Source: Sodalis praecaptivus (GTDB lineage: Bacteria > Pseudomonadota > Gammaproteobacteria > Enterobacterales > Enterobacteriaceae). Taken from it: a DNA stretch of 64,000 nucleotides. Below the pieces are notes generated by a model that was not told where the DNA came from, did no database searches, and saw only the letters and a program-made list of their open reading frames with translations. The stretch covers positions 3,090,760 to 3,154,759 of the forward strand of contig NZ_CP006569.1 in assembly GCF_000517425.1 (NCBI RefSeq). Reading direction: 5' to 3'. This document shows, piece after piece, positions 8,525 to 19,477 of this stretch; the first letter of the stretch is position 1, and each line of letters begins with the position of its first letter. The position numbers and the translations under genes were made by a program.

Positions 8525-9718
8525 TTAGCTGAACAAACCGTGGATCTTCAGTAAGATCCAGTCCCACAGCGTGCGGAAAATGCCGCCTTTCTTCACCTCC
8601 TCCATCACCACCAGCGGGCGCTGCTCGATGACATTGCCGTCCAGACTGAAGTTGATGGTGCCCACCACCTGATCCTTGGCCAGCGGCGCTTCCAGATGCG
8701 GGGAGGAGAGCGTGAAGGACGCCTTCAGGTTTTTCAATTGCCCTTTCGGCAAGGTAATCGCCGCATCCTGCGCGACGCCTAAATTCACCTGGCTGCGATC
8801 GCCAAACCACACCCGCTGTTGAGTAAAGGGGCGGTCTTTCGGAATAGGCATCACGGTTTCATAAAACCGGAATCCCCAGGTCAACAACTTCTCACTCTCG
8901 CGAAAGCGAATACCATCGGTCGGCGCGCCCAGCACCACGGAAATGAGCCGCATGCCGTTATCGGTGGCCGACGCCACCAGATTGTGACCGGCGCCGCTGG
9001 TATAACCGGTTTTCACGCCATCGACGGCCAAATTACCGCTCCACAACAGACGATTACGGTTAGGCTGTTTGATTTTGTTGTAGGTGAACTCTTTCTCTTT
9101 GTGCAGCGCGTACTCGTCCGGCGCATTGCGAATCAGCGCCTGGCTGAGAATGGCCATGTCGCGCGCGGTGCTGTACTGCCCTTGCGCATCGAGGCCGTGT
9201 ACCGTCAGAAAATGGGTGTTCTTCAGCCCCAGCGCCGCGGCGTACTGATTCATCAAACTGACAAAGGCGTCCTGGCTACCGGCAACGTGGTCCGCCAGCG
9301 CGATGCTGGCGTCATTGCCGGATTGGATAACAATACCTTTATTGAGATCATCGACCGTCACCTGTTCGCCCGGTTTCAGGAACATCAGCGACGAGCCGCG
9401 CAGAACCGGATTGCCGGTGGCCCAGGCGTCTTTACCGATCGTCACTTTGTCCGCCGGATGAATTTTGCCGGCCTTCATCGCCTGCCCAATGACATAGCTG
9501 GACATGATTTTGGTGAGGCTCGCGGGGTCTAGGCGCTGATCGGCATTGGCTTGTGCCAGCACCTTGCCGCTTTGGTAATCCATCAGGATATACGCGCGGG
9601 CGTTGATTTCCGGCGCGGCGGGCGGGGCCTCAGCGGCGTGGGCAACAGGGATGGCAAGAACCAGTAAGGTGCCCAAAGCAAGGGCATAACGTTGAGTGCT
9701 GAAAACAGGTTTCATCAT
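8525..9718 (-). CDS. dacC: D-alanyl-D-alanine carboxypeptidase DacC (PBP6)
   Basis: This penicillin-binding protein trims the terminal D-alanine of peptidoglycan stem peptides in the periplasm. All three active-site motifs are present: SLTK (residues 67-70), SGN (133-135) and KTG (236-238). A signal peptide with cleavage after AHA near residue 28 precedes them, and a C-terminal amphipathic stretch ([15 protein letters not shown]) serves as the membrane anchor. From ATG 9718 the protein has 397 residues (E. coli 400). The frame also opens at a TTG at 9742, which has a GGTGA site; the start is therefore uncertain by 24 nt. deoR and ybjG, its E. coli neighbours, are absent. Confidence 0.95.
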   Translation of the reverse strand: MMKPVFSTQRYALALGTLLVLAIPVAHAAEAPPAAPEINARAYILMDYQSGKVLAQANADQRLDPASLTKIMSSYVIGQAMKAGKIHPADKVTIGKDAWATGNPVLRGSSLMFLKPGEQVTVDDLNKGIVIQSGNDASIALADHVAGSQDAFVSLMNQYAAALGLKNTHFLTVHGLDAQGQYSTARDMAILSQALIRNAPDEYALHKEKEFTYNKIKQPNRNRLLWSGNLAVDGVKTGYTSGAGHNLVASATDNGMRLISVVLGAPTDGIRFRESEKLLTWGFRFYETVMPIPKDRPFTQQRVWFGDRSQVNLGVAQDAAITLPKGQLKNLKASFTLSSPHLEAPLAKDQVVGTINFSLDGNVIEQRPLVVMEEVKKGGIFRTLWDWILLKIHGLFS

Positions 9719-10249
9719 GACGAGGCCAGAGTATCCATTCAATAAGAGTCACCGCGGGTAATCCGGTGGCGGATGTTGCGCGCATGGCCGGCAGGGGCCG
9801 CGCGCATGTCTATATCATGTTCTAGCAAATCTACTCTAATCGAAACCGTTTAACTTTGCCGCATTGGCGCGCGCCTGTCAGCCCTTTTATTGTCAATTTT
9901 TTCAGCGACCACGCGGTATTGAGGAAATAAAACCCTTCCGGCGCGGGCAATTGATTAAACGCCGCTAATACGTCACAGTATAAGAATTATTAACTAATAA
10001 CTCCATTTGCAATCAAATAGATTGCAAATAGACATAATCAGTCAAGCCGGCGGCATCCCCGCGCCGGACGAGGCATCATCACCTGCGTAGCGTCCAAGAA
10101 CCCGCCCGCGCCGTCTGCCGTGTTTTCTGGCGATCGGCGCGCGGCCGTCGGCGCCGCGGCTTGGGCAGGGCACATCGCTGAACGTAGCCTACCCGCCGTA
10201 ATTGCCGACAGGAAAAGCGTAACAACCATCATTTCGCTGTGGAGGCGTT
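9719..10249. other. Spacer between divergent dacC and gstB
   Basis: These 531 bases hold no supported gene. The part 9820-10040 is AT-rich and should contain the two divergent promoters; it also carries the perfect inverted repeat at 10005-10029. The part 10040-10240 is GC-rich and featureless. Confidence 0.55.
10005..10029. promoter_or_regulatory. Perfect 10-bp inverted repeat, possible operator
   Basis: ATTTGCAATC and GATTGCAAAT flank a 5-bp spacer, a 25-bp footprint typical of a dimeric helix-turn-helix repressor. It lies about 220 bp upstream of gstB and 290 bp upstream of dacC. Which regulator binds cannot be told from the sequence, and no regulator gene is adjacent. Confidence 0.55.
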
Positions 10250-10876
10250 ATGTTAACGATTTGGGGTCGTGAAAATTCGGTCAACGTCAAAAAGGTACTG
10301 TGGTGCGCGGCGGAGCTGCAGCTGGTGTTTAATTTCATCCCGGCGGGGGGCCAATACGGTAAGAATCAGGATGCCCCCTTCTTGTCGCTGAATCCCAACG
10401 GGCTGGTCCCCTGCCTGCAGGATGATGAAAACGATTTGGTCCTGTGGGAATCCAATACCATTGTACGCTACCTCGCCGCTCGCTACGGTCAGGATGTCTG
10501 GCTGCTCAGCGATGCCGCGGAGCGGGCGCGCAATGAAAAATGGATGGACTGGACGCTGTCGTTACTGGCCCCCGCGCTGCAGCCGCTGTTTGTCAGCCTG
10601 GTGCGCACGCCCGCCAAACAACGCGACCCGGCGGCCATCGAGCGCGGTATTGCGGCCTGTGAGAAGCTGTTCGCCATCGCCGACGGCGCGCTGGAGAAGC
10701 AGCCGTGGTTTGCCGGCGACGCTTTCGGCATTGGCGATATTCCTCTCGGATGCCTGGCCTATAATTGGTTCAACCTGGCCATTGAGCGGCAACCCCGCCC
10801 GCGCTTGGAGGCCTGGTATCAGGCGTTGTGCGAACGAACGGCCTATCAACAGCGGGTCATGCTGCCGCTCAGTTGA
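10250..10876 (+). CDS. gstB: Glutathione S-transferase GstB
   Basis: This is a 208-residue cytosolic glutathione transferase, the same length as E. coli GstB. The N-terminal thioredoxin-fold domain shows LTIWGRENSVNVKKVLW, the cis-proline segment NPNGLVPCL and the glutathione-contacting WESNTIVRYLA. The C-terminal helical domain includes GDAFGIGDIPLGC. The ATG at 10250 follows GGAGG. In E. coli the enzyme is reported to act on halogenated substrates such as bromoacetate. It is convergent with yliI, 14 bp away, as in E. coli where these two genes are neighbours. Confidence 0.92.
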   Translation: MLTIWGRENSVNVKKVLWCAAELQLVFNFIPAGGQYGKNQDAPFLSLNPNGLVPCLQDDENDLVLWESNTIVRYLAARYGQDVWLLSDAAERARNEKWMDWTLSLLAPALQPLFVSLVRTPAKQRDPAAIERGIAACEKLFAIADGALEKQPWFAGDAFGIGDIPLGCLAYNWFNLAIERQPRPRLEAWYQALCERTAYQQRVMLPLS

Positions 10877-10890
10877 AGCCGGCGCGCGAC

Positions 10891-12006
10891 TTAGTCCTCC
10901 TCCAGGCCCACCCGCAACAGCTTACCGTTGCGATCATCGGTCAGCACATAGAGGTAACCGTCGGGGCCGGCGCGGACATCGCGGATACGCTCGGCGCGAT
11001 CCGTAAGCAAGCGCTGCTCCGACACCACATCGTTTCCCTTCAGGCTAAGGCGCAACAGCGCCTTGGTTTTTAGCGCGCCGATGAACAGCGAATGGCGCCA
11101 GGCGGGAAAGCGCTCGCTCTGATAAAACGCCATTCCGCTTACCGCCGGTGAATGTTGCCAAAACCAAACCGGCTGATCGGTCCCCTCGACGATGCCGCCG
11201 CGCGCCTCGGGGATCTTCAACCCGGAATAATTGATGCCATAAGTGGCGATCGGCCAGCCGTAATTGGCGCCTTTATGCAGGATATTTATTTCGTCTCCGC
11301 CGCGCGGGCCGTGTTCATTCTCCCACATATCGCCGGTCCAGGGATTCATGGCCAGCCCCTGCGGGTTGCGGTGGCCGTAGGTCCAGATTTCCGGCCGCGC
11401 GTTCTCCTGATGCACAAAGGGATTGTCCTCCGGCACCTCGCCGTTGGCGTGCAGGCGCACTACTTTGCCCTGATGCTTGCTGAGGGACTGAGCGGTGGGG
11501 CGGCGATTGTTTTCCCCCAGGCTGATATAGAGCATGCCCTGGCGATCAAACGCCAGCCGGCCGCCGAAATGCTCGCCGCTGGACAGTTTCGGCCCCTGGC
11601 GAAAAATGATGTTGAAATCGGCGAGATGGCGGTTGTCTTCCGACAGACGACCATAGCCGACCGCGGTGCCCGCATCCTGTTTGCCCTGCTCGGCGAAGCT
11701 GAGGTAAATCCGTCGGGATTGGGCGAAATCCGGCGCGGGCAGGACGTCGAACAGCCCTCCCTGCCCGTGGGCATACACCGCCGGCACGCCGCTGATCGGC
11801 GGCGACAGCGACGCACCGGGCTGCCAATAGCGCAACCGGCCCGGTCGTTCGGTGATAAGCATCCCGCCGGCATCGTTTAGAAACGCCAAAGACCAAGGGT
11901 GTTCCAAACCGCCGAGTACTTCCGTGACCTGGGTGCGGGCGGCATTGGCCGCCAGGGGCAATCCCAGCAGGCCGGTGGCAAATAACAAAACGAGCAACCC
12001 TCGCAT
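10891..12006 (-). CDS. yliI: PQQ-dependent soluble aldose sugar dehydrogenase YliI
   Basis: This periplasmic beta-propeller enzyme oxidises aldose sugars with pyrroloquinoline quinone. From ATG 12006 it has 371 residues, exactly the E. coli length; that ATG follows GGGAG. A signal peptide ends after AANA near residue 20. Propeller motifs include EHPWSLAFL near the N-terminus, GGRLAFDRQGMLYISLGE, YGHRNPQGLAMNPWTG and ENEHGPRGGDEIN with its calcium/PQQ-site residues. A second PQQ enzyme, Gcd, is encoded at 53.9 kb. No PQQ synthesis genes are in the window. Confidence 0.93.
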   Translation of the reverse strand: MRGLLVLLFATGLLGLPLAANAARTQVTEVLGGLEHPWSLAFLNDAGGMLITERPGRLRYWQPGASLSPPISGVPAVYAHGQGGLFDVLPAPDFAQSRRIYLSFAEQGKQDAGTAVGYGRLSEDNRHLADFNIIFRQGPKLSSGEHFGGRLAFDRQGMLYISLGENNRRPTAQSLSKHQGKVVRLHANGEVPEDNPFVHQENARPEIWTYGHRNPQGLAMNPWTGDMWENEHGPRGGDEINILHKGANYGWPIATYGINYSGLKIPEARGGIVEGTDQPVWFWQHSPAVSGMAFYQSERFPAWRHSLFIGALKTKALLRLSLKGNDVVSEQRLLTDRAERIRDVRAGPDGYLYVLTDDRNGKLLRVGLEED

Positions 12007-12129
12007 GGTGAATTCTCCCGGTGACATGATGTGTTAAGCGTAGAAATGTTGCGTCGGATCCGCGACAGCGAAACGGCGGTTTTACATTTACTGACACAGG
12101 ACTTTCCTCGTCGCGGGCTTTTACTATTT

Positions 12130-12159
12130 ATAATTAATAACTAGCGTGTTATTAATTAT
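12130..12159. promoter_or_regulatory. 12-bp perfect inverted repeat upstream of phosphatase gene
   Basis: ATAATTAATAAC and GTTATTAATTAT flank a 6-bp spacer (TAGCGT). It lies between the divergent genes yliI and the acid phosphatase, about 94 bp upstream of the latter, inside an AT-rich patch likely to be the promoter. It may be a repressor site or simply an AT-rich hairpin. Confidence 0.5.
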
Positions 12160-12252
12160 TTAAGGCTTTTATTGCACAATAGGATTATTTGCGCCGGCGT
12201 GACGCGTCACGCAGCGGCGGTGGATGATGTTGGGAAAGCAACAGGAGTGACA

Positions 12253-13083
12253 ATGCAGAGGTTAACCCGCGGTATCGCCCTACTCGCCCTTGGCTGCCTA
12301 ATAAGCGGCTGCGCCCCGCGTCAGCCACCCGCCGCGACGGCGTCGACGGCCCAGGCGCAATTGACCAGTCAAACGGTCATGGCGGTGAACTGGATGCAGC
12401 AATCCGGCGAAATCAGCGCGCTCGCCTATCAGGCGTTTAACAGCGCCCAAACGGCGTTTTTACAAGCCAAGGCGCGGCCGGGGATGAAGAAAGCCGTGGT
12501 GGTGGATTTGGATGAAACCATGATCGACAACAGCGCTTATGCCGGTTGGCAGATTAAACACGCGCAACCGTTTAGCGAGCAAACCTGGAGTCAATGGACC
12601 CAGGCGCGCGAAGCCAAAGCCATGCCGGGCGCCGTGGCCTTTTCCCAATTCGTGGCCCAGCATGGCGGACGCATGTTTTACGTCTCCAACCGCGCGCAAG
12701 CGGATTTCGTCGCCACCGTGGATAATCTGAAAGCGCTGGGCTTTGCCGACGTGACGCCGCAAAGTCTGCTGCTAAAACCCTCCAGCGGCAGTTCCGACAA
12801 AACCGCCCGCTTCCACGAGGTGGAGCAGCAGGGCTACGACATTGTCGTCTATGTCGGGGACAATCTGAACGATTTCAGCGGCGAGCCCTATCACCGGCTT
12901 AATAGCGAACGTCGGGATTTCGTCAACCGTCATCAGGGCGATTTCGGCCGTAAATACATTGTGCTGCCTAACCCGAGTTACGGCGATTGGGAAGGCGGGC
13001 TGTCGAAGGATTATTGGCCCGCCAGCGATGAGCAGAAGCTGAAAATCCGCGCCGAGCGCATTGATGCCTGGGACGGCAAATAA
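12253..13083 (+). CDS. Class C acid phosphatase lipoprotein (e(P4) family 5'-nucleotidase)
   Basis: This is a 276-residue outer-membrane lipoprotein of the HAD superfamily. The lipobox LISGC places the lipidated cysteine at residue 20. The catalytic motif VVVDLDETMIDN (nucleophile near Asp85) is followed by YVSNRAQ and by VVYVGDNLNDF carrying the metal-binding aspartates. The family removes phosphate from nucleotides such as NMN at the cell surface and in Haemophilus supports NAD and haem uptake; the substrate here is not known. ATG 12253 follows CAGGAG; a longer upstream frame lacks a signal sequence. The gene is absent at this place in E. coli. Confidence 0.9.
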   Translation: MQRLTRGIALLALGCLISGCAPRQPPAATASTAQAQLTSQTVMAVNWMQQSGEISALAYQAFNSAQTAFLQAKARPGMKKAVVVDLDETMIDNSAYAGWQIKHAQPFSEQTWSQWTQAREAKAMPGAVAFSQFVAQHGGRMFYVSNRAQADFVATVDNLKALGFADVTPQSLLLKPSSGSSDKTARFHEVEQQGYDIVVYVGDNLNDFSGEPYHRLNSERRDFVNRHQGDFGRKYIVLPNPSYGDWEGGLSKDYWPASDEQKLKIRAERIDAWDGK

Positions 13084-13158
13084 CCCGCGTCGCGCCTCGG
13101 CAGACGCGGTCGGCCCGCGCCGCGCCGGGTGACGCCGGCGCGGTCATCGCGCGGCCCC

Positions 13159-14064
13159 TCAGCCCTTTAGCCGCGAGTCCAGCGCATCGCGTAAACCGTC
13201 TCCCAGCAGGTTAAACGCCAGGACGGTCAGAAATATCGCCAGACTGGGGAATAGCGCGACATGGGGCGCAACGACCATATCGGCCCGCGCTTCATTAAGC
13301 ATCGCGCCCCATTCCGGCGTCGGCGGCTGTGCCCCGAGCCCGAGGAAGGACAGACTGGCGGCGGTAATGATCGACGTGCCGATACGCATCGTGAAAAACA
13401 CCACAATGGACGACAGCGTGCCCGGCAGAATATGGCGCAGAAGAATGGTCCTGTCCGTCGCGCCGATACTGCGGGCGGATTCGATATAGGTCTGGTGCTT
13501 GAGCACCAGCGTATTGCCACGCACCAGACGGGCGAAAGCCGGGATGCTGAAAATGGCCACCGCGACAATCACATTCGACATGCCGCTGCCCATGATCGCC
13601 ACCACCGCAATCGCCAGCAAAATACCCGGGAAGGCGAACAGCACATCACAGATACGCATGATAATGCGGTCCCAGGCGCCTTCATAATAGCCGGCCAGCA
13701 GGCCGAAAAAGGTGCCGGCGGCCATCCCGATAATGACTGAAAACACCCCCGCCGCCAAAGAAATGCGGGCGCCCATCAGTATCCGGCTAAAAATATCCCG
13801 TCCCAGCGAATCCACCCCCAGCCAGTGAACGGCCGAGGGCCCCTCGTTCAGGCGGTCGTAATCGAAGTAGTTTTCGGCGTCAAACGGCACCAGCCAGGGC
13901 GCCAGCAGCGCCGCAATAATGAGCAGCACCACGAATATCCCCGCCGCCACCGCCACCGGCTGCTGGCGGAAGCGACGCCAGAATTCGCGCCAGGGCGTGC
14001 GTATACGCTGGGGAGCCACCGTGGGCATCGCCGCCAGCGCGGCGTTGCGTCGCCAAAATTGCAT
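13159..14064 (-). CDS. gsiD: Glutathione ABC transporter permease GsiD
   Basis: This is the second inner-membrane permease of the GsiABCD glutathione importer. It has 301 residues against 303 in E. coli, with about six membrane segments and the dipeptide-permease stretch [20 protein letters not shown] followed by the coupling loop [15 protein letters not shown]. The N-terminus resembles that of E. coli, with [16 protein letters not shown] chose the ATG at 14064; a GTG lies one codon earlier. It is the last gene of the operon, 9 bp after gsiC. The downstream 75 bases are GC-rich with no clear terminator. Confidence 0.95.
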   Translation of the reverse strand: MQFWRRNAALAAMPTVAPQRIRTPWREFWRRFRQQPVAVAAGIFVVLLIIAALLAPWLVPFDAENYFDYDRLNEGPSAVHWLGVDSLGRDIFSRILMGARISLAAGVFSVIIGMAAGTFFGLLAGYYEGAWDRIIMRICDVLFAFPGILLAIAVVAIMGSGMSNVIVAVAIFSIPAFARLVRGNTLVLKHQTYIESARSIGATDRTILLRHILPGTLSSIVVFFTMRIGTSIITAASLSFLGLGAQPPTPEWGAMLNEARADMVVAPHVALFPSLAIFLTVLAFNLLGDGLRDALDSRLKG

Positions 14065-14073
14065 CACGTTTCG

Positions 14074-14994
14074 TTACCTGTAGCGAATGGAGGGGTTAAT
14101 GGCGGCATACAGCATGTCCACCATCAGATTAATGAGGATAAACTCCAGGGAAAACAACAGCACCTCGGCCTGGATAACCGGATAATCACGCAGCGTGACC
14201 GAATCCACCAGCAGACGGCCCAGGCCGGGCCAATTAAATACCGCTTCCACCACGATCGATCCCCCCAGCAGGAACCCGAATTGTAAACCCATCATGGTCA
14301 CCACTGGGATCATGGCGTTGCGCAGGCCGTGCTTAACCACCACCAGACTCTCGCGCACCCCTTTGGCACGGGCGGTGCGCATATAATCTTCTTGCATCAC
14401 TTCGATAAACGAAGCGCGGGTAAAACGCGCCATAATCGACGCCACCGCCGCGCCAAGGGTAATCGACGGCAGGATATAGTGGCGCAGCGAGTCCGCCCCG
14501 ACCGTGGGTAGCCAGCCCAACTGCACCGAGAAAATTTGCATCAATAGCATGCCGAGCGCGAAAGCGGGAAAGGAGATACCCGATACCGCAAGCGTCATCC
14601 CTAATCGATCGGGCCAGCGGTTACGCCACACCGCGGACAGAATGCCCAGCGACATGCCAAAGATAACTGACCAGACCATACTGGTCACGGTCAGCCACAG
14701 CGTGGGCATAAACCGGCTGCTTATCTCGCTGCTTACCGGTCGCTTGGAAACCATCGAGGTACCAAAATCGCCCCGCACCGCATGGGTGAGAAAGCGCCAG
14801 AACTGCGTCGGCAGCGGTTGATCCAGCCCGAGATCGTGGCGCACCAGAGCCACCACCGACGCATCCGCTTCCGGCCCCGCCGCCAGCCGGGCGGGATCGC
14901 CCGGCAACAGATGGACAAACCCGAACACCAGCACCGCCACAATCAGCAGCGTCGGGATGAGCCCCAACAATCGCTTGATGAAATAATTCAGCAT
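14074..14994 (-). CDS. gsiC: Glutathione ABC transporter permease GsiC
   Basis: This is the first permease of the glutathione importer, 306 residues, the same as in E. coli. The N-terminus [18 protein letters not shown] and the periplasmic motif [16 protein letters not shown] are characteristic of DppB/GsiC proteins, and the coupling loop [21 protein letters not shown] is visible. About six membrane segments are seen. It sits 11 bp after gsiB and 9 bp before gsiD. Confidence 0.95.
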   Translation of the reverse strand: MLNYFIKRLLGLIPTLLIVAVLVFGFVHLLPGDPARLAAGPEADASVVALVRHDLGLDQPLPTQFWRFLTHAVRGDFGTSMVSKRPVSSEISSRFMPTLWLTVTSMVWSVIFGMSLGILSAVWRNRWPDRLGMTLAVSGISFPAFALGMLLMQIFSVQLGWLPTVGADSLRHYILPSITLGAAVASIMARFTRASFIEVMQEDYMRTARAKGVRESLVVVKHGLRNAMIPVVTMMGLQFGFLLGGSIVVEAVFNWPGLGRLLVDSVTLRDYPVIQAEVLLFSLEFILINLMVDMLYAAINPSIRYR

Positions 14995-15005
14995 AACGGC
15001 CTGGA

Positions 15006-16547
15006 TTATTTCATATCGGCGTGCGAGAACTCGAAGGAGCCGTCCGGCATCACATAGAAGTCGCTCAGGTTTTTATTGCGCGCATACACCAGCTTTTCGG
15101 TCGCTAGGAAAATCCAGGGGGCATCGGCCCAGAGGGTATCCTGCGCGTCTTTATACAGCCGGGCTTTTTCTTCGCGCGAGGTAGTTTTCAGCGCGGCGGC
15201 CAAATCCTGATCCACTTTCGGACTGCTGTAAAACGCGGTGTTGAATAACGCCGGCGGCGCCGATTGGCTGGCGAACAGCGGTGAAATGGCCCAATCCGCC
15301 TCGCCGGTGGACGCGGACCAGCCGGAGTAGAACATCCGCACGCCGGTCTCTTTCACGCCCTTGCTCTCCACCTGCGCCACGCGCTGGCCGGCGTCCATCG
15401 CCGTTACCGTGGTTTTCACCCCCACCTGATTCAACTGCTGTTGCACGAACTGCAACACTTTCTGGCTGGTGCTGCTGTTGTTGTACGACCACAGCGTGGT
15501 GGCGAAACCGTTGGGATAGCCGGCTTCTTTCAGTAACGCGCGCGCCTTGGCCACGTCATAAGGCCAGGGCTGGTATTGCGTCGAGAAATCAATGCCTTTC
15601 GGCACCGGCCCCTGCGCCGGCGTGGCGTAGCCGGAGAACGCCACTTTGATCAGCGCGTCTTTATTGATGGCGTAGTTTAACGCCTGGCGCACTTTGACGT
15701 TATCAAACGGCTTTTGCGTGACGTTGAGGCTGATATAGCGCTGCACAATCGACGGCGCGGAGATAAGCTCCACCTTGCTATTATTGTCCAATACCTTGGC
15801 CTGCTCATAGGGAATCGGATACGCGAAGGTCGCTTCGCCGGTCGCCAACATGGCCGCGCGCGTGTTGTTATCCACCACCGGGCGCCAAGTGATGCTGTCG
15901 AGCTTGTTTTCCCCCTGCTGCCAGTAGCCGTCGAAGCGCGTGACTTTGACGAAGTCGGTTTGATTCCAGGTATCAAACCGATAGGGACCGGTACCGACCG
16001 GGTGGAAACCGATCTCTTTGCCGTATTGTTTCAGCGCCGCAGGAGAGATCATGGCCGCCGCCGGGTGCGCCAGGTTATTGATAAAGGCCGAGAACGGGGT
16101 TTTTAGGGTGACTTTAACCTGATAGGGATCAATGACCTCCGTCTTGGCGATCATTTTAAACAGGTTATAGCGCTTGAGATGGTTATCCGGGTTGCTGGCG
16201 CGATCCAGGTTCACCTTCACCGCTTCGGCATTGAAATCGGTGCCGTCCTGGAATTTCACCCCCTGGCGCAGCTTGAAGGTGTAGGTCAGGCCGTCATCGC
16301 TGGCGGTATAACTCTCCGCCAGGACATTTTGCCGCTTCATATCTTTATCGAAGCCGAACAATCCCTGATAAAACGATTTGGCCACCGCCTGCGACAGCGT
16401 GTCGTTGGCGTCATAGGGATCCAGGGTGGTGAAATTGGAGTTCACCGCCACGACGACATCTTTGGCGGCCCAGGCCGGCGCGGCGGCCAGCGTGGTTAAC
16501 ACCGCCGTGGCCATCAGCCAGTTACGCTTACCATGTTGCTGCATCAT
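15006..16547 (-). CDS. gsiB: Glutathione-binding periplasmic protein GsiB
   Basis: This solute-binding protein of the extracellular family 5 type delivers glutathione to GsiCD. It has 513 residues (E. coli 512) with a signal peptide cleaved after AWA near residue 27. Recognisable parts are [22 protein letters not shown] at the N-terminal lobe, [11 protein letters not shown], and [15 protein letters not shown]. The ATG at 16547 follows a GGAGAG site. Its gap to gsiA is 27 bp. Confidence 0.95.
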   Translation of the reverse strand: MMQQHGKRNWLMATAVLTTLAAAPAWAAKDVVVAVNSNFTTLDPYDANDTLSQAVAKSFYQGLFGFDKDMKRQNVLAESYTASDDGLTYTFKLRQGVKFQDGTDFNAEAVKVNLDRASNPDNHLKRYNLFKMIAKTEVIDPYQVKVTLKTPFSAFINNLAHPAAAMISPAALKQYGKEIGFHPVGTGPYRFDTWNQTDFVKVTRFDGYWQQGENKLDSITWRPVVDNNTRAAMLATGEATFAYPIPYEQAKVLDNNSKVELISAPSIVQRYISLNVTQKPFDNVKVRQALNYAINKDALIKVAFSGYATPAQGPVPKGIDFSTQYQPWPYDVAKARALLKEAGYPNGFATTLWSYNNSSTSQKVLQFVQQQLNQVGVKTTVTAMDAGQRVAQVESKGVKETGVRMFYSGWSASTGEADWAISPLFASQSAPPALFNTAFYSSPKVDQDLAAALKTTSREEKARLYKDAQDTLWADAPWIFLATEKLVYARNKNLSDFYVMPDGSFEFSHADMK

Positions 16548-16574
16548 TCGCTACTCTCTCCTTGAAAAGACCTG

Positions 16575-18521
16575 TCAGTAAGCGCCGCCTATCCCGTGGC
16601 GGGCGACATAATGTCCCTCGCCCACCCGTTCGAGCGGCGCAACCACCGGTTCATCATCCAGCGCCCGGATGGGGCTGGGGATTTCGTCTGCCTGTAACAC
16701 GCGATCGCGGCGACGGCGCTCGGGATCGGCCACCGGTACCGCGGACATCAATTTGCGGGTATAGGGATGGCTGGGATGCTCGAAGACCTGCCGGCGCGGA
16801 CCGATTTCCACGATCTGCCCCAAATACATCACCGCCACCCGGTGGCTGACCCGCTCCACCACCGCCATATCGTGGGAAATAAATAAAAACGCGATGCCGT
16901 ATTCCCGCTGCAGATCCAGCATCAGATTGACTATCTGGGCCTGGATGGAGACATCCAGCGCCGACACCGATTCGTCGGCAATCACCACCTTGGGATTAAG
17001 GGCCAGCGCGCGAGCGATACAGATCCGCTGCCGCTGTCCCCCGGAGAATTCGTGGGGATAGCGCGCGGCGTGCTCCGGCAACAGGCCGACACGTTCAAGC
17101 AGCGCCGCGACCCGCAGCTCGGCCTGCTTGCCCTGCGCCACGCCGTGTACCAGCAGCGGCTCCATAATGGAATAGCCTACCGTGAGGCGCGGATCCAGTG
17201 ATGCGTAGGGATCTTGGAAAATAAACTGAATATTGCGCCGCAAATGCTGCAACGCGTTACCGTGCAGGCGGTTGATGGACTGGCCGTCAAACACGATATC
17301 GCCGCCCTGACTTTCCACCAGACGCAATAACGCGCGGCCGGTGGTGGATTTACCGCAGCCGGATTCTCCCACCAGCCCCAGCGTCTCGCCGGGGTAGAGA
17401 GAAAAGCTGACCTTTTCCACCGCGTGTACCCGGCGCTGGATGCGGTTAAAGATACCGCCGCGGATATCGAAGCGCGTGACCAGATTGCGCACCTCCAGTA
17501 TCGGACCGCCGTCGGTGCGCACCGTATTCTGCGGCCAAAGGGAGTGCGCCGCGGCGTCAACGGGCGCTGTAGCGGGAACAGCAGGCGACGGCGCTGCCGT
17601 GGCGCTGGCCGCGCGCAGGAGCGGGAATTTCGCCGGGTAATCGCTGTCCGCCATCGAGCCCAGCCGCGGCACGGCGGCCAGCAGCGCTTGCGTATAGGGA
17701 TGGCGCGGCCGGTGAAACACGTCGCTGACCGCGGCGGATTCCACGTCATTGCCCTGATACATCACCAGCACCCGATCCGCCATTTCCGCCACCACGCCCA
17801 TATCGTGGGTAATAAACATCACCCCCATGCGCATCTCTTGCTGCAGCAGCCGAATCAATTGCAGGATTTGCGCCTGAATGGTGACATCCAGCGCGGTCGT
17901 GGGCTCATCGGCAATAAGCAGCGCCGGCCGGCACGACAGCGCCATGGCAATCATCACCCGCTGGCGCATCCCGCCCGAAAGCTGATGCGGGTAGCGATCG
18001 AGAATATTGCGCGCTTCGGGGATCCTCACCAAATCCAGCATATGCAGGGCTTCTTGTCTGGCGCTGCGATGATCTTTACCCTGGTGCAGACGCAGGGATT
18101 CCGCTATTTGTTCCCCGACCGGGAATACCGGATTCAACGAGGTCATCGGCTCTTGGAAAATCATCGCCATATCCGCGCCGCGCAGCGAGCGCAACGTCGG
18201 CGCAGAGGCGCGGCGCAGATCCACCACCTGCCCCGAGCGCCGGCGGAACAGCAGCGTACCGCCCTCGATGCGCCCGCCACCGAGCTCCACCAAACGCATC
18301 ACCGACAGCGACGTGACGGATTTCCCCGACCCCGACTCGCCGACGATAGCCAGCGTCTCACCGCGGTTGACGTCGAAAGAGAGGTTACGCACCGCTTCGA
18401 TACGCCGTCCTTCCCGCTGGAACTGGACGCTGAGATTGCGCACCGATAATACCCGGTCCCCCGGCAGCGCCAGGGCGCCGTTGTCGGCGGCGAACGTCGC
18501 GGCGGCATCTGACGGCGCCAT
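16575..18521 (-). CDS. gsiA: Glutathione ABC transporter ATPase GsiA
   Basis: GsiA is a double ATPase that powers glutathione uptake. Two nucleotide-binding domains are visible: the first with Walker [10 protein letters not shown] and signature LSGGMRQR, the second with VGESGCGKS and FSGGQRQR, each followed by Walker B and an oligopeptide-transporter C-terminal tail ([12 protein letters not shown] and [12 protein letters not shown]). At 648 residues it is longer than E. coli GsiA (623), largely owing to an Ala/Pro-rich linker between the domains around residues 300-335. Its ATG overlaps the iaaA stop by one base, indicating translational coupling. Confidence 0.95.
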   Translation of the reverse strand: MAPSDAAATFAADNGALALPGDRVLSVRNLSVQFQREGRRIEAVRNLSFDVNRGETLAIVGESGSGKSVTSLSVMRLVELGGGRIEGGTLLFRRRSGQVVDLRRASAPTLRSLRGADMAMIFQEPMTSLNPVFPVGEQIAESLRLHQGKDHRSARQEALHMLDLVRIPEARNILDRYPHQLSGGMRQRVMIAMALSCRPALLIADEPTTALDVTIQAQILQLIRLLQQEMRMGVMFITHDMGVVAEMADRVLVMYQGNDVESAAVSDVFHRPRHPYTQALLAAVPRLGSMADSDYPAKFPLLRAASATAAPSPAVPATAPVDAAAHSLWPQNTVRTDGGPILEVRNLVTRFDIRGGIFNRIQRRVHAVEKVSFSLYPGETLGLVGESGCGKSTTGRALLRLVESQGGDIVFDGQSINRLHGNALQHLRRNIQFIFQDPYASLDPRLTVGYSIMEPLLVHGVAQGKQAELRVAALLERVGLLPEHAARYPHEFSGGQRQRICIARALALNPKVVIADESVSALDVSIQAQIVNLMLDLQREYGIAFLFISHDMAVVERVSHRVAVMYLGQIVEIGPRRQVFEHPSHPYTRKLMSAVPVADPERRRRDRVLQADEIPSPIRALDDEPVVAPLERVGEGHYVARHGIGGAY

Positions 18522-19477
18522 CAGCGGTAAATTCCTACGTCCGGCGCCTGGCCCACATAGCCGACCGCGCGATACATGCCTTCGCTGTTGAACGGCAGCG
18601 CCACATGACCGGCGGCGTCCACCGCGATAAGCCCGCCCGACCCGCCCAAGGGCAGGATTTGATCAAATATTACCCGCGCGGCCGCCTGCTCCAGCGTCAA
18701 GCCGGCATAGGCCACCAGCGCCGCCACGTCATGCGCCGCGGCGGTGCGGATAAACACTTCGCCGCTGCCGGTGCAGGAGACGGCAACGGTGGCGTTATCG
18801 GCATAACAGCCGGCGCCGATGATCGGCGAATCTCCGACCCGCCCCGCCTGCTTATTGGTCATTCCGCCGGTGGAGGTGGCGGCGGCCAGATTACCCTGGC
18901 TATCGCAGGCCACGGCCCCGACGGTACCCAATTTCCGATCCGGGTCGATAGGATCCGTCGCGGCGGCCGCCCCGTCGTGATCGAGCAGCGCCCCGCTGTC
19001 CGCGGCCAGGGCGCGCTGGAGTTGCTGATACCTTTCAGGCGTCGAGAAAAAGGCGTTCTCCACGCGCGCCAACCCCCGGTTGAACGCGAACTGCTCCGCG
19101 CCCTCGCCGGTAAACATGACATGGGGGCTGTGCTCCATGACCGCCCGCGCGGCCAAGATGGGATTGCGAATATGCCTGACCCCGCAGACGGCGCCCGCCG
19201 CGCGGTTGCGGCCGTCCATGATGCTGGCATCGAGTTCGTGGGCGCCCTGATGGGTGAACACCGCCCCGATGCCGGCGTTGAACAACGGGCACTCCTCAAG
19301 CAACCGTACCGCTTCCGTAACGGCGTCCAGAGCGCTGCCGCCGTCGGCCAGGATCGCTTGGCCGCTGCGGGTGATAGCGTCAAGCGCCCGGCGGTAGTCG
19401 CGTTCTTTTTCAGCGCTCATCGTCTGACGCGACAGTGCGCCGGCGCCACCGTGGAGTGCTATCACTGCTTTGCTCAT
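18521..19477 (-). CDS. iaaA: Isoaspartyl peptidase / L-asparaginase IaaA
   Basis: This Ntn-hydrolase cleaves isoaspartyl dipeptides and asparagine. It is made as an inactive precursor that cuts itself before the catalytic threonine; the site is seen in KLGTVGAVA (Thr185). The N-terminus IALHGGAGA, the segment [23 protein letters not shown] and the C-terminal [10 protein letters not shown] are family hallmarks. Length is 318 residues (E. coli 321). It is the first gene of the iaaA-gsiABCD operon, as in E. coli, which suggests that imported peptides are processed in the same pathway. It is divergent from moeA. Confidence 0.95.
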   Translation of the reverse strand: MSKAVIALHGGAGALSRQTMSAEKERDYRRALDAITRSGQAILADGGSALDAVTEAVRLLEECPLFNAGIGAVFTHQGAHELDASIMDGRNRAAGAVCGVRHIRNPILAARAVMEHSPHVMFTGEGAEQFAFNRGLARVENAFFSTPERYQQLQRALAADSGALLDHDGAAAATDPIDPDRKLGTVGAVACDSQGNLAAATSTGGMTNKQAGRVGDSPIIGAGCYADNATVAVSCTGSGEVFIRTAAAHDVAALVAYAGLTLEQAAARVIFDQILPLGGSGGLIAVDAAGHVALPFNSEGMYRAVGYVGQAPDVGIYR

